This document shows, in pieces, positions 18,142 to 27,936 of a stretch of 64,000 nt of DNA (positions are counted from its first letter, which is position 1; each line of letters opens with the position of its first letter). The notes under the pieces were generated by a model. The model saw only the letters and a program-made list of their open reading frames with translations, was not told the origin of the DNA and did no database searches. This stretch comes from an uncultured delta proteobacterium. Lineage in GTDB: Bacteria; Desulfobacterota; Desulfovibrionia; Desulfovibrionales; Desulfovibrionaceae. The stretch is taken from assembly GCA_900079685.1 (NCBI GenBank), contig LT599019.1, positions 699,999-763,998 on the forward strand, read 5' to 3'. Made by a program: the position numbers and the translations under genes.

Positions 18142-18877
18142 TGAAACCGCATACGCGGCCCACGAGATGCAACTCTTCGGTCAGATAAGCTTACTGCAGA
18201 CCCTCTGGAATACGCCGTCCTTTGGGGTCGGCAACGCATCCGGGCCGTCCATGACGTTCCCGGAGCTCGCTCTTCAGGAGAAAGGCGTATCCTTTCCTGC
18301 CGACAGCGGCAGCGTGACCATCGAAGGCTTTCTCCTCACCGTCTCCATGGACGGGGTCAAATTTACGGGTCCATACACGCCCAATGCGATTATGGCCGAA
18401 ATGACCTTCTTCCTCGCCGGTCTGGTCTGGAATGAAATGGCCGAAATACGCTCGGGGATGAAATCCGCCGATGCGCTTCCTGTCGCCAAGGGATTCCATC
18501 CGCTCTGCGATTGGTGCGAGTTCAACGCAAACTGCCCCCGCTTTGAAGGCGTCACCGCGCCGCAGATGGAACTGGAACTCGAGCGCCTGGATTTCCTGAA
18601 ACAGGAAAAATCCCTCGCGGAAAACCGCGTTCGGCAGGCAGAAGCCATCTGCAAAACCCTGTTCAGCGCCGTCAGCCCGAACGGAGATTGGGTATCCGCC
18701 AAAACCAGACGGTTCCGCGTGGCTTCCTGCGGTGGCAAGCGGACCCTGGATACCGACAAGCTCCAGTCCGAACTGGTTCGGAAATTGGGGACACAGGAGG
18801 CGGAATCTTTGCTCTCCCGGGTCTACCGCACAGGCGAACCTTATGAGCGGCTGCTCGTCAGTCCGATTTCTCCGTAG
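18140..18877 (+). pseudogene. PD-(D/E)XK exonuclease, C-terminal part
   Basis: The frame is open directly from the IS3 boundary (PETAYAAHEMQLFGQISLLQ) and lacks the N-terminal half with the D/E-x-K residues. It retains the QLQxYxxL-like helix and a Cys cluster CDWCEFNANC (near residues 113-122 counted from the ATG at 18167), as in lambda-type/YqaJ or Cas4-like nucleases that bind an iron-sulfur cluster. In SXT/R391-type ICEs an exonuclease gene of this class stands near CobS-like and VWA genes, both of which have remnants downstream here. The family call is moderate. Confidence 0.6.
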
Positions 18878-19175
18878 AAGAGGGATACTGCCGCGATGTG
18901 TGGAGAACACGGAGTATTTGCACGGCATTCTTTCTGACCCGAAAGGCAATGAAATACGGATAATCCGTCAGTACGAGCTCGCGTGTATCCGGAACTCTGC
19001 CGGGCCTTGCACGTTCCGGAGTGGTTCGTAAACTTTGGGCATGTTCCCAGAGAGTTGCGACAACCCCTTCGGCAATTTCCGTCCCTGCTTCCCGCTGTAA
19101 ATATTTACCGATGGCTCCCAAGTCTTTCAGGGCAATCCGGAGCCACTGGATACGAAACCGGGGACTATTCGGCAT
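18858..19175 (-). CDS. ParE/RelE-type toxin
   Basis: The 105-aa protein starting MPNSPRFRIQWLRIALKDLG has the RelE/ParE fold pattern: AIGKYLQREAG, RARPGRVPDTRELVLTDYPYFIAFRV and VQILRVLHTSRQYP. ParE toxins poison DNA gyrase; RelE types cleave mRNA; sequence alone favours ParE. The ATG lies inside the last codons of the antitoxin gene (11-bp overlap), the normal arrangement for translational coupling. Its 3' end overlaps the nuclease remnant by 20 bp on the other strand. Confidence 0.88.
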   Translation of the reverse strand: MPNSPRFRIQWLRIALKDLGAIGKYLQREAGTEIAEGVVATLWEHAQSLRTTPERARPGRVPDTRELVLTDYPYFIAFRVRKNAVQILRVLHTSRQYPSSTEKSD

Positions 19176-19404
19176 TGACGCCCCACTGGGCAAACGCGGC
19201 CTTCACTTCCTGGTCGGTGGCAAAATCGCCGGCATCCGCCTGCCTGACGCCTTCTTCAATAGCGGCTATTTGCCAGCCTTCCTCATCCACATATCGCCGA
19301 ACAGCTTCCGAGACCAACCACGAGCGCGAGCGTTGCGTTGCTGTCGCCAAGTGTTCCAGGCGTTTCTGGGTGTCCTCATCAATACGTGCAGTCACAGTAG
19401 CCAT
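19165..19404 (-). CDS. ribbon-helix-helix antitoxin (ParD/CopG type)
   Basis: The start at 19404 has GGAGG seven bases upstream. The 79-aa product begins MATVTARIDEDTQKRLEHLA, a ribbon-helix-helix DNA-binding domain, followed by RSRSWLVSEAVRRYVDEE and an acidic C-terminal tail that would wrap the toxin. It should neutralise the toxin encoded next and autorepress the operon. Confidence 0.88.
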   Translation of the reverse strand: MATVTARIDEDTQKRLEHLATATQRSRSWLVSEAVRRYVDEEGWQIAAIEEGVRQADAGDFATDQEVKAAFAQWGVNAE

Positions 19405-19466
19405 AAGCACCTCCACGTGTGCAATGTACACATTTTACACAAGCAGATCAAGAGAGGAAATTTCTC

Positions 19467-19875
19467 ATGCCAAACACACTTTCCATCCTGCAGTCACTCA
19501 CTCAGGTTGATTTCGACGCCGGGGCCGTGTTCAGTGGTTCACCGTCAAAGAAAATGGTCAAAGGCTATGCAACGCCATCAGCATTCACACCGATTGTCGA
19601 TCCGAACTACATCTTCCACGAGCACAGCCGCGACCTGGTGGTCTGGTTCACGGGCCAGACGGATCCGCTCTATGTCTACGGTCCAACCGGGTGTGGCAAA
19701 ACCAGTGTCATCAAGCAGCTTGCAGCCAAGCTCAATTACCCCGTCTTTGAGGTAACCGGCCATTCCCGCCTGGAATTTCCGGAATTCATCGGCCACCACG
19801 TCGTGCGCCAGGGAAGCATGGAATTCGAATACGGCCCCCTGGCCATGAAGTTCGGCGGGATCCTGCTCCTGAACG
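19467..19875 (+). pseudogene. CobS/MoxR-like AAA ATPase, N-terminal part
   Basis: From the ATG at 19467 (AGAGGA upstream) about 136 codons remain. They include Walker A YGPTGCGKTSVIKQLAA and the region up to the Walker B strand GGILLLN, where the expected acidic residue should follow. Sequence homology stops there, exactly at a GTGCG, the usual first bases of a group II intron. CobS-like ATPases in ICEs and plasmids pair with VWA proteins, and a VWA remnant lies 280 bp downstream. Confidence 0.78.
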
Positions 19876-20150
19876 GTGCGCCGCGATAGTGCGTGGACAG
19901 AGTGGGCGGTAACGCCCCACGATAATACAGGATACGTGTATGCACCCAAGTTAGCGGTGCCGGAAACGGCTGAAACTGCGAAAGCGGAACGTGAACACAG
20001 CATCTTGGGAAAAGGCGGAAGGGGAATGAAATCGTCAAGTTCTACTCTACCGTCAGCGTAAATCGTACATGGTGAAAGCTAAACTGCCTGAACCCCAGTC
20101 TAAGCGGCTTTTGAGGCTGGCAGCAACGCAGGACGATTGAGGCGTTGTTC
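19876..20150 (+). mobile_element. probable group II intron remnant
   Basis: The segment starts GTGCG precisely where the AAA gene loses homology, after the first base of the codon expected for the Walker B acidic residue. It is dense in short hairpins (for example GGGCGGTAACGCCC, GCGGTGCC/GGAAACGGC-like steps) and has no reading frame, as in domain I of bacterial group II introns. No reverse-transcriptase gene or domain V is seen, so most of the intron is deleted. The right border is approximate. Confidence 0.45.
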
Positions 20151-20151
20151 C

Positions 20152-20517
20152 AAGTCAGCAAACCTGGACTCGTTTATCCTCGCCCACGGCCAGGCCATGC
20201 ACTCCCGGTTCAGCACGAACGCCGGCGGCGGCACGCCCATGGATGCCGCCCTCTGGTGGGTCATGCAGCAGATCCACCCGCTATCCGAACCGCGCAAGAT
20301 CATCCTCGTCATCACCGACGGCGACCCCGACGACAAGGAGGCCGCCCGAGAAACCATCCGGACATCGGGCGTCCTCGGCCTCGAGGTCTACGGCATCGGC
20401 ATCCAGACCCAGTCCATCCTGAACTTGCTGCCGGACAAACACTGCCGTGTCATCACAAGCATCAACGAGTTGGCTCCGGCCATGTTCGGCATGCTGCATA
20501 ACGCGTTGATCGGCTGA
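20152..20517 (+). pseudogene. VWA-domain (CobT-like) protein, C-terminal part
   Basis: About 120 residues remain: SFILAHGQAMHSRFSTNAGG, then GTPMDAALWWVMQQI and IILVITDGDPDD, the later MIDAS-side strands of a von Willebrand A domain, ending GMLHNALIG. The N-terminal part with DxSxS is missing. It would have been the partner of the CobS-like AAA protein. Breakage is on the side of the putative intron. Confidence 0.75.
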
Positions 20518-20594
20518 GTACCCGCATTCGCGCACATGGGACCGGTGGACGCAAAATCCACCGGTTTTTCGTAACCTCAAACCCAGGAGTTTGT

Positions 20595-20813
20595 ATGAAA
20601 CGTTGTCTCTATTTTGTAGCCGGGGCCGCCTGCGGCACCGCCGCCATCCTCGCCATCCTGCCATACCGGCCGCGCCCTTTGTATATCGTGTGCTGCGAGG
20701 TTTGCATCTTCCTGTGCGCGTCGGCCACGCCTTCTTCAACGTGCTTGGGCGACGATGACGCTGCCCCGATCAAAACGAAACCGATGACGGAGGGGCCATG
20801 CACAGAATCTTGA
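20595..20813 (+). CDS. small hydrophobic protein
   Basis: The 72-aa frame has AGGAG upstream of ATG and one membrane-like or signal-like segment (CLYFVAGAACGTAAILAIL), followed by a Cys-rich stretch. No family recognised. Its end overlaps the next small gene by 16 bp. Confidence 0.45.
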   Translation: MKRCLYFVAGAACGTAAILAILPYRPRPLYIVCCEVCIFLCASATPSSTCLGDDDAAPIKTKPMTEGPCTES

Positions 20814-20944
20814 TATTCCTGGCCGGCTGCGCCTTTGGTTATGTCCTCGGGGGCTATGTTGACGGATACACCGGCGACGACCTGCCGGATACAGCTGATG
20901 AAACCAGCCTCACCCCGCAAACCAAGGAGGCATCATGGCAATGA
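20798..20944 (+). CDS. 48-aa small membrane or secreted peptide
   Basis: GGAGGGG precedes the ATG; the product begins MHRILIFLAGCAFGYVLGGY and ends in an acidic tail. The N-terminal part resembles the neighbouring 72-aa protein (hydrophobic, AGxAxG pattern), suggesting related small proteins. Function unknown. Confidence 0.45.
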   Translation: MHRILIFLAGCAFGYVLGGYVDGYTGDDLPDTADETSLTPQTKEASWQ

Positions 20945-21078
20945 AATATTCCCGGCTTTCCAAAGACTTTCCATGGCCTGACGCAACCGTACTGTGGCGA
21001 TATCTGCCGTCGTTTCTGAATTTCCTGAGGGTACTTCGCCGAAAAGCCAGGGACGTTGGCAAGAAAGACGGTACGTGA
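20935..21078 (+). CDS. 47-aa protein, possibly truncated
   Basis: An AAGGAGG site stands before the ATG, and the gene overlaps the previous one by 10 bp, so it looks translationally coupled. The product MAMKYSRLSKDFPWPDATVL continues with a basic tail and stops early. It may be the start of a longer gene cut off during decay of the island. Confidence 0.35.
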   Translation: MAMKYSRLSKDFPWPDATVLWRYLPSFLNFLRVLRRKARDVGKKDGT

Positions 21079-21085
21079 AACACAA

Positions 21086-21111
21086 CCGGAGGGGCCTAAC
21101 TGTCCCTCCGG
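21086..21111 (+). terminator. hairpin after the small-gene cluster
   Basis: CCGGAGGG pairs with CCCTCCGG around a 10-base loop, 8 bp after the last small gene; a T-rich stretch appears only 12 bases later. Confidence 0.4.
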
Positions 21112-21477
21112 CTGCTACAATTCTATTTTTTTCTGCCATAAATTTCCCAATTTCTACCGACAATGGAAGCCATACTCTCCTGCGGTAGGAATATTCGAAG
21201 GACAAGAAGCGAAATCTCTATTGAGCGCGTGCTATAAATGAAAACGATATGATGGCGACCACGAGTCTTCGCAACCGGGCATAACTTTCGCGCATGTTCG
21301 CGTATGAAATGAACATCGTAGCAGGCCCCGGCCCCGCCGGTGAAGACGAAGCCGGGGGAGGCTGCCGAGGCCGATATCCGACAGTAAGGACGGACATGCC
21401 TCGTCCAGGCCGAAGGTCATCCGCCCCGGTCTGGCCTCATTGCGCGGCCGGTGGTTTTGCCCGCCCGCCGCTTATTT
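21112..21477. other. intergenic, no gene seen
   Basis: This stretch marks the junction between the decayed island and the autotransporter operon. Base composition changes from about 45% to over 60% G+C near 21300. No reading frame with a site or domain was found. Confidence 0.5.
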
Positions 21478-22413
21478 TTATCCGGCCTGCCGCTTGACGT
21501 AGTTTTCGATCCAGGTGTCGGCGTCCTTCTGGGCCTTCTGCGCTTGGGCCGGGGTAAGGGAGCCCTCCAGCAGGCCGAGCATGCGGGCTATGTCTTCCCC
21601 GGCATAGCCGCCGCGACGGGCGATCAGGTACCAGGTGTAGGCCGTGGCCGGATCAGCCTTGGTGCCTACGCCGTCCTTGTGCATGACCGCGACGTTTTTT
21701 ACCGCTTCCAGGTTGCCGAGATCCGCCGCTTTAGTGAACATGGCCAATGCCTTTTTTTCGTCCTTTTTCTGGCCCAGCAGACCGGAGAGGTAGATGGCCC
21801 CCAGATCGTTGGCGGCCACGGCCATACCCGCGTCGGCGGCCTTTTCTAGTTGCGCGACACCCTTGGCCGCGTCTTTGGCCGCGCCTGTACCGGCAATGTA
21901 AACGGACGAGAGCTTGTACATGGCCAGGGCCAGACCCATGTCGGCGGCCTTCTGGTAGTTCTGCACGGCTTTGGCCGCGTCGGCGGTCACGCCCATGCCG
22001 ATTTCATAGCAGACGCCCAGGTTGTAATACCCTTCGGGCTGCCCGGCCTTGGTGGCCTTTTCATACCATTCCATAGCCTTGGTGTAGTTGCGGGCCACGC
22101 CCACGCCCTGTTCGTAAAAACGGCCCAGGGTGAGCATGGCGTTTCCGCTGCCTTTTTCCGCTTCGGCGGCCATGAGGGCGAAGGCCGCTTCCGGCTGGAT
22201 GCGTTGTGGCATGGCCTGCACCGGTTGCGCTTGAACCGGCGCAGCCTGTGCGGTAGGCGCGGATTGGGAAGCCGGTTCGGCCGCCGCCTTGGGTGTTCTG
22301 GCTGGAGCGGCCGCCAAACAGAGAGGAAGCAGCAGGAGAAGCAGGACCGGGAGGAAGAATGAAGCCGTTTTTCCGTTTTGGCGGCTGTTCTCTGTGGTGT
22401 GAAGGTATTGCAT
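21478..22413 (-). CDS. secreted Sel1-repeat protein
   Basis: The 311-aa protein has a signal-like hydrophobic segment (ASFFLPVLLLLLLPLCLAAA, about 17-36), a Pro/Ala/Gln linker (about 38-75) and then five or six Sel1/TPR-like repeats of about 36 residues, recognisable by AMLTLGRFYEQGVGVARNY, YYNLGVCYEIGMGVTAD and AANDLGAIYLSG. Sel1 repeats are protein-binding scaffolds, often in envelope assembly or stress signalling. It is the last gene of the minus-strand operon that begins with the autotransporter, 18 bp after the preceding gene, so a role in secretion or folding of the autotransporter is plausible but not proven. Confidence 0.85.
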   Translation of the reverse strand: MQYLHTTENSRQNGKTASFFLPVLLLLLLPLCLAAAPARTPKAAAEPASQSAPTAQAAPVQAQPVQAMPQRIQPEAAFALMAAEAEKGSGNAMLTLGRFYEQGVGVARNYTKAMEWYEKATKAGQPEGYYNLGVCYEIGMGVTADAAKAVQNYQKAADMGLALAMYKLSSVYIAGTGAAKDAAKGVAQLEKAADAGMAVAANDLGAIYLSGLLGQKKDEKKALAMFTKAADLGNLEAVKNVAVMHKDGVGTKADPATAYTWYLIARRGGYAGEDIARMLGLLEGSLTPAQAQKAQKDADTWIENYVKRQAG

Positions 22414-22431
22414 GGCATGCTCCTTTGCCGG

Positions 22432-23541
22432 TCAAGGCCGGGCGCGGTTAAGTTCGTTCCATTCGCCGGGGTTGCGCTCGTTGGGATTGAACAAATGGCT
22501 GTCGGTCATGACGATCTCGCCGTTGTTCCGCTGCCAGGCGTGCTTGTAGCCGGAGGGCAGGCCCAGGCGCTCCCCGCCGGAGTCGTAGCGATCCACGCCC
22601 AGAATGCTGTCCTCGCGCATGCGGGCGATGCGGTCCGCGCTCTCCTGGCGCTCGCGGATGACCTGACGCGCGCTTTCGTTGATCTGCCGCTTGGCCGCGA
22701 TCATTTGCTGCGACGCCTGCCAGCCGCGCTGTATCTCGTACTGCTGCCGCTGGATGAGTTGCTGGCCCACCGTGGTCATGGCGATGGCCCATTCCGGGTC
22801 GGCGGCCGAGTTGTTTTCAATGATCTCGAATTCCGCCCGGTGCGCCCCGAGCTTGCCCGCGTGGGCGCGCATGCTGATGACGCCCGAGGTGACCCAGCTT
22901 GTGAACTCCGGCCGCATCTGGGTATTCAGCACCATCTGGTTGTAAATGATGCCCAGGTACAGGCGCTCTTCCCAGCGTTGCCCGCCCTCGGCGTAGGTGA
23001 CGGTGATGTCCGCCGCGTCGCAGAAAGCCCGGCCCTGCATGCCGGACTGATTGATGTTTTGCTGGGCGGCGGCCACTTCCGGCTGCATCAGGGACATGAG
23101 CCAGTCCGGACGGCCCGCCTTGCTCACGTTCACATCGGACGCCTGCGGCCGCGCGTTGCGGAAAAAGGTTTGCAGGTACTGCTCCGCGCTCATGGCCGGC
23201 AGCATGACGAAGCCGTTTATCCGTTGCCCCGGCTGCCTGCCGGTCAGGTAATTGTAGTTTTCCATGGGAAAATACTGAAAGCGCGCGCCGTCCGCCGGGC
23301 CTTCGGCCGTGAAGCTCAGTCTGGCCGGATACGCCATGGACTGCGCATCCCAGACCGCCTGGCCGGAAAAGCGCCAGTCTGCGGGAACAACGCCCACCAT
23401 GGCCTTCATGCCGGAGTTGTTGTCCATCACCACATGCCGGGCAAGGCGCAGATCCGGCGGCGCTTCGGCGGCCCGGATCGCCTGCGGTACAACCAGAAGA
23501 ACAAGCAACACCGGCAGGATGAAGAAAAAGCGTTTTGTCAT
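22432..23541 (-). CDS. secreted protein of unknown function
   Basis: The 369-aa product has a signal peptide (MTKRFFFILPVLLVLLVVPQ, cleaved after IRAAEA) and no recognised domain. It contains a central region with Gln- and Arg-rich helices (QQLIQRQQYEIQRGWQASQQ, then MIAAKRQINESARQVIRERQ) that could form a coiled coil, and a C-terminal YKHAWQRNNGEIVMTDSHLF motif. It lies between the autotransporter and Sel1 genes on the same strand with short gaps (52 and 18 bp), so it is presumably periplasmic and co-expressed with them. Confidence 0.7.
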   Translation of the reverse strand: MTKRFFFILPVLLVLLVVPQAIRAAEAPPDLRLARHVVMDNNSGMKAMVGVVPADWRFSGQAVWDAQSMAYPARLSFTAEGPADGARFQYFPMENYNYLTGRQPGQRINGFVMLPAMSAEQYLQTFFRNARPQASDVNVSKAGRPDWLMSLMQPEVAAAQQNINQSGMQGRAFCDAADITVTYAEGGQRWEERLYLGIIYNQMVLNTQMRPEFTSWVTSGVISMRAHAGKLGAHRAEFEIIENNSAADPEWAIAMTTVGQQLIQRQQYEIQRGWQASQQMIAAKRQINESARQVIRERQESADRIARMREDSILGVDRYDSGGERLGLPSGYKHAWQRNNGEIVMTDSHLFNPNERNPGEWNELNRARP

Positions 23542-23593
23542 GAACCATCTCCCTGAAGAAAGCTAAGGGGCGGCCCATGCCGCCCCCGTTGCC

Positions 23594-26500
23594 TTAGAAC
23601 TTGACTTCAAAGCCGACAAACACCGTCTGATCATTGCTGTTCTGGCGGATATCCGCGCCGTAGCCGAGCTTCAGGCCCAGATCCCAGCTCTGGCCGGTCT
23701 TGACCAGCACGTCCAGGCCCACGCCGACCAGGGCCGCGTCCGCGTCCTGCTTGACCGAGCGGGTCATGAAGGTGACCGGCGAGCCGATGAAACTGCTGTT
23801 CGCGGCAACGTCCCTGTCCGCCCACTGGTGCAGCCAGCCTACAGTGGCCTTGGGGGTCAGGATGACCGTGTCGCTCACCCGGAAATCCCGCGCCGCCTTG
23901 ACGCCCACGGTGCTGGTGAAGGAATCCGCGTCCGTCTTGCCGACCTTCAGGCCCAGGTTGCCGCTTTCGGTGAAGCCGTCCTGCTCCAGGTGGGCGTAGC
24001 GGCCCGCGAGGTACGGGGTGATGACCAGATTCTCGTCAAAAGAGGGCTTCCAGTCGTAGGCCGCTTCCAGGCCGCCGCCGATGATGTTCTGGTCGAAGCT
24101 GCCCTTCATGTGCTGGTTGCCGAGCGCCGTGGGCACGGTGCGGCGGCTGTCGTTGTCCGTGAAGGAATAGAGGATGTCGCCGGTGACCTTGACCGTGCCG
24201 GGACCGGCTTCGCGCCGGTAGCGGGCGAACGCGCCCACATGGGTGGCGTCGGTGTCGATGCGGGTCTTGATGCCGTTGTAGCGGGTATCGCCGGTGGTCC
24301 AGCCCACATATGCGCCGGCGGTCCAGTTGGGGGTGATATCGAAACTGCCGCCGAGCAGGAAGCCGTTCTGGTCCGCGTCGTACCCGGCGTAGCCGCCCTT
24401 GTTGTCCTGATGGGCGAAGTTGCCCAGGTAGCCGCCCCAGATGCGCATGCCGAAAGGCGTGTTGGGACCGGCGGCGTTCAGGGTGAATTCCGGGCTGGCC
24501 GAAACCACCAGGTTGCGGGTCATGTCCGTTGCGGGTTGCCAGTTGCCGAGCACGCTGTAGCTGGAACGCTCAAACCCGACGTTGCCGTCCAGAGAGGCCA
24601 TGCGGTCGGCATAGCGGCCCGTGGCTCTGGCCTGATCGCGCCGGTTCTGGGAACCGATATTGAAGCCCATGTTCTGGGAAGACGCCTGGAAGGCCAGAGG
24701 CGCGAAGCTCTGCGCCGAAGCCAGGGCGTCGTTGCCGAAAGCGTAGCCGAACGCCGCCATGGCCGCTGCGTTGTGAGCGGACAATGCCTGAATGCCCTGA
24801 GAAACCGCGCCTTCGGCCGACATATAGGGCAGCATGTTCAGCAGATCAGCCTGGAATGCCGCCGGAGAGCCGTAGGCCATATCCAGGGCGTTCATGAACG
24901 GCGTGCGGCTGTTGTAGAAGGCGTCGCGGAAGCCTGCCCAGGTGTTGCGGGCGTTGGGGGGAAGCGTCTGGAACCCGGAGAAATCCCCGCCCGCCACGGT
25001 GTAGGCGCCGTCAAACAGGATCTGGTCCGCCGCGTAGTTGACCGTGCCGGTCAGGGTGGCCGTGGCGATATCCACGGCATCGAACTGGCCGTTGTAGGTC
25101 CCGTCCACCAGCAGCCAGGAGCCGGAATCGCTGGTCAGGCCCGTGTGGCGCAGACGCAGGGTGGACTGATCCAGGGCCAGATCGCCGCCGCCGGTCAGGC
25201 TGACGGCCGCCAAGGTCTTGGGCCGGTTCAGGTCCACGTCCATGACGCCCGCGCCGAGGTAGGACGTGGCAGGGCCGTTCAGGGTCAGGGCGCTGTTCCG
25301 GCCGGTAAAGCGCAGTTCCGAGGCCCCGGCTACCAGTTGCAGGCTCATGTTGTTCAGGGAGGCCGCGCCGCGCACGTCCAGTATAGGGGTAGCCGTACCG
25401 GCGTTGATGGACAGCAGCCCGCCCGTGCCGGTGTTGGTCAGGGTGAAGCCGTTGGCGAGCGCCAGGGTGCCGGCGGTGACGGAAACGTCGCCCGCGATCA
25501 GGTTGGGGTTGGTGGAACTGCCGGTGGCCAGCAGCAGCGTGCCCGCGCCTTCGTGCAGCAGGTTGTCCGTGTAGTTGAGGGCAGCGGGCAGATCCTGAGC
25601 CACGGAAGAGTCAATATGCAGGGCCGCGCCGGAAAGGGTGTGGTCGCCCGCGCCCGTAACCTTCATGCCGGACAGGCTGATGCTGGTGCCGCCCAGGGTG
25701 ATGTTCTGGGCCGAGGCGCTGTTGAAGAGCGCCGCGTCGCCGGGCAGGAAGGGGGAAGCGCTGCCGCCGTCCCGCCAGTTCTGGTCGGTGTAGTTCCAGG
25801 TTCCGCCGCTGCCGCCCCAGGCCACTTCCTTGTTGTCGCGGGCGAGTTGGGCGATGATTTGCAGATCTTTGTCGCCGCTGGCCAGATCCGCACTGATGCC
25901 CATAAAGGTCGGGTCAATGGCGTTGCCGCCCACGGTGAAAGTGGTGAAGGTGCCGGGAGCGCCCGCATCCATGGCCGTGCCCGCTGAAAGCACGGTATAG
26001 GTGCCGTGCAACCAGTGGGAGAGATCCAGGGTGTTGGAACCCGAAAAGGTTGGGGCCGTGGTGGTGTTCAGCGAGACTATCTTGCCGCTGGCGTCGTTCG
26101 CGCCCACGCCGAAGCTGAGGATGCCGCCATCCAGGGCAAAGGTGCTGTTGGCGTCCAGAGTCAGGGTGGAACCCAGATCCACGGTCAGCTTGCCGCCGGA
26201 AGAGACGGACAGCGCGGTGTGCTTCAGGCTCGCGGCCGCGCCTTCGCTCTTCAGGTTGCCGCCGGTGACGTTGAAGGTCAGCAGGCCCGCGCTGTTCACC
26301 GCGCCCCGGTCAAGGCTGAAGCCGTTCGCCAGACGCATGTTGCCGCCGGTGAGGGACACCGTGTCGCCGCCGGCCGAGTCAAACAGGTTAGGCCCGCCCC
26401 AAAGGAAATTGCCGGCGGATTGCGTCATGGTAAAGGTTTTGCCGTTGTTGATGTCCGTGGTGATGCCGTCGGCGATGGTGATCAGGTTACCGGTGGGGCC

Positions 26501-27113
26501 GGTGTCCTGGATGGTCAGGAAGGCGTTGGGGAGGGAATCCCACCCCCCCGCGTGCCCGAAATGGATGGCGTTGGCCGTGGTAGTTCCTGTATCGAGGGTG
26601 TTGGCTTTGGTGGTTACCGTATTGCCGCTGAAAGTGATGACTCCGGCGGTGGGATCAAGAATTAGGCTGGCTGTGTTGACACTACTTCCGCTCGTATCCA
26701 GAAAAATGCCCCCGCCCTGGGCGCGAGCGTTCTGTCCCACCGCAACGGCCTGGTTATTGGTGTAGCTGCCCGCTGCAATAATAGCGGAAGCATTGTCCGC
26801 CGCAAAAGATATGTATAACCCGCCGCCGATGGCATGCGCCTGTCCCATACCGCCGGTAACAGTTGCCTCGGCCTTGTTGCCGCTCACCGTTGAGGAGAAA
26901 ACAGTTCCAGACGAATAGACACTCCCAACAACACCACCGCCGGCTGCGGTTGCGGAGCCTGTGGCGCTGGTGGCGCTGGCAATATTATTGCCGACCGTTC
27001 CAGAAAGTGAAAGGGCTTGGCTGGCGTGCATTCCGCCGCCGGACGCGCTGGCATCTTCGGAACCGCTGGTCGCTTGCGCCAAATTGCCGCTGACCGTGCC
27101 TGCAAACTCTCTA
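23594..27113 (-). pseudogene. giant autotransporter, 3' half (passenger end and barrel)
   Basis: This half is separated from its start by the IS at 27114-27936. It begins REFAGTVSGNLAQATSG in the passenger, continues with beta-helix repeats, and ends with a classic autotransporter barrel of about 270 residues (from NMGFNIGSQNRRDQARATGR to FVGFEVKF, terminal Phe). Removing the 823-bp IS and one TA restores a continuous frame with the upstream half, about 2,858 aa in total. As it stands it can only be translated from within, so the barrel and passenger are uncoupled. It contains a copy of a long repeat also present in the other half (25912-26530 versus 28771-29395). Confidence 0.9.
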
Positions 27114-27936
27114 GGGCCTGTTAACACTAATTGCAAAAATGTTTATATCGGGTTACAATTAACCCATGAAGATTTCCAAAGAACAATACGAGCGCATTGC
27201 GGATAGTTTTCCGCGACAGCGCGGCAACGTTACCCAGGACAACCTTAAAATTATCAATGCCATCTTGTATGTTGCCGAAAATGGCTGCAAGTGGCGAAGT
27301 CTGCCGAAAGAGTTTGGAAACTGGCATTCTATTTATACTCGCATGAGTCGATGGAGCAAAAATGGCGTACTTGACAGAATCTTTGAACGCCTCCAGCGGG
27401 AACGCTTGATCTCCATCAAAATAGAAGCCTTCTCTCTCGACAGCACTATTGTTAAAGTTCACCCCGACGGAACAGGGGCCTTAAAAAAACTGGTCCACAA
27501 TCCATCGGAAAATCCAGGGGCGGATGGACAACCAAAATTCATATGGTTGCCGCGTCAGCCGAATGCGCGTTGATATTCAGTCTCTCCCCCGGCAATGCCG
27601 GGGATGCGCCTCAGGGCCGAAGGCTCTTGGAACGCCTTGGCCCTGCTCCGAAGCGATATAGCCTTCTCATGGACAGAGCCTATGAAGGCAATGAAACACA
27701 GTGCTTAAGTCGCGCCTTGGGCTACGAACCGGTGGTTCCGCCAAATCCCAATCGGCTGAAGCCGTGGGAGTATGACAAAGAGCTATACAAAAAACGCAAC
27801 GAAGTTGAGAGGTTGTTCAGGAGACTTAAAGGCTTCAGGCGCATAGCGACTCGCTATGACAAGCTGGATGTCATGTTCCTTGCCTTTATCGTTTTCGCTC
27901 TCATCGTTGAGGCCCTCAAATAGTGTTAACAGGCCC
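27114..27936 (+). mobile_element. IS5-family (IS427-like) insertion sequence, copy 1
   Basis: The element is 823 bp, bounded by inverted repeats GGGCCTGTTAACACTA and flanked by TA on both sides (27112-27113 and 27937-27938), consistent with a 2-bp target duplication. It carries two overlapping frames that form one transposase by frameshifting. A second copy of equal length and with identical predicted proteins lies inverted at 35962-36784. It interrupts the autotransporter gene. Confidence 0.93.
27166..27923 (+). CDS. IS5-family transposase, made by -1 frameshift (copy 1)
   Basis: The first frame (135 codons from 27166) has the DUF4096-type N-terminal domain and FSLDSTIVKVHPDG, the first catalytic Asp. 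A run of seven A residues at 27483-27489 is in the phase A AAA AAA. A -1 shift there gives KKTGPQSIGKSRGGWTTKIH, the conserved IS5 sequence, and joins the second frame with MDRAYEGNE (second Asp) and KKRNEVERLFRRLKGFRRI (Glu). Without the shift the product ends with a short unrelated tail. The intact copy could be active. Confidence 0.88.

Noticed and set aside
23828..25987. A 719-codon plus-strand frame opposite the autotransporter barrel
   Set aside because: Antisense shadow of a clear autotransporter; no start site or domain.
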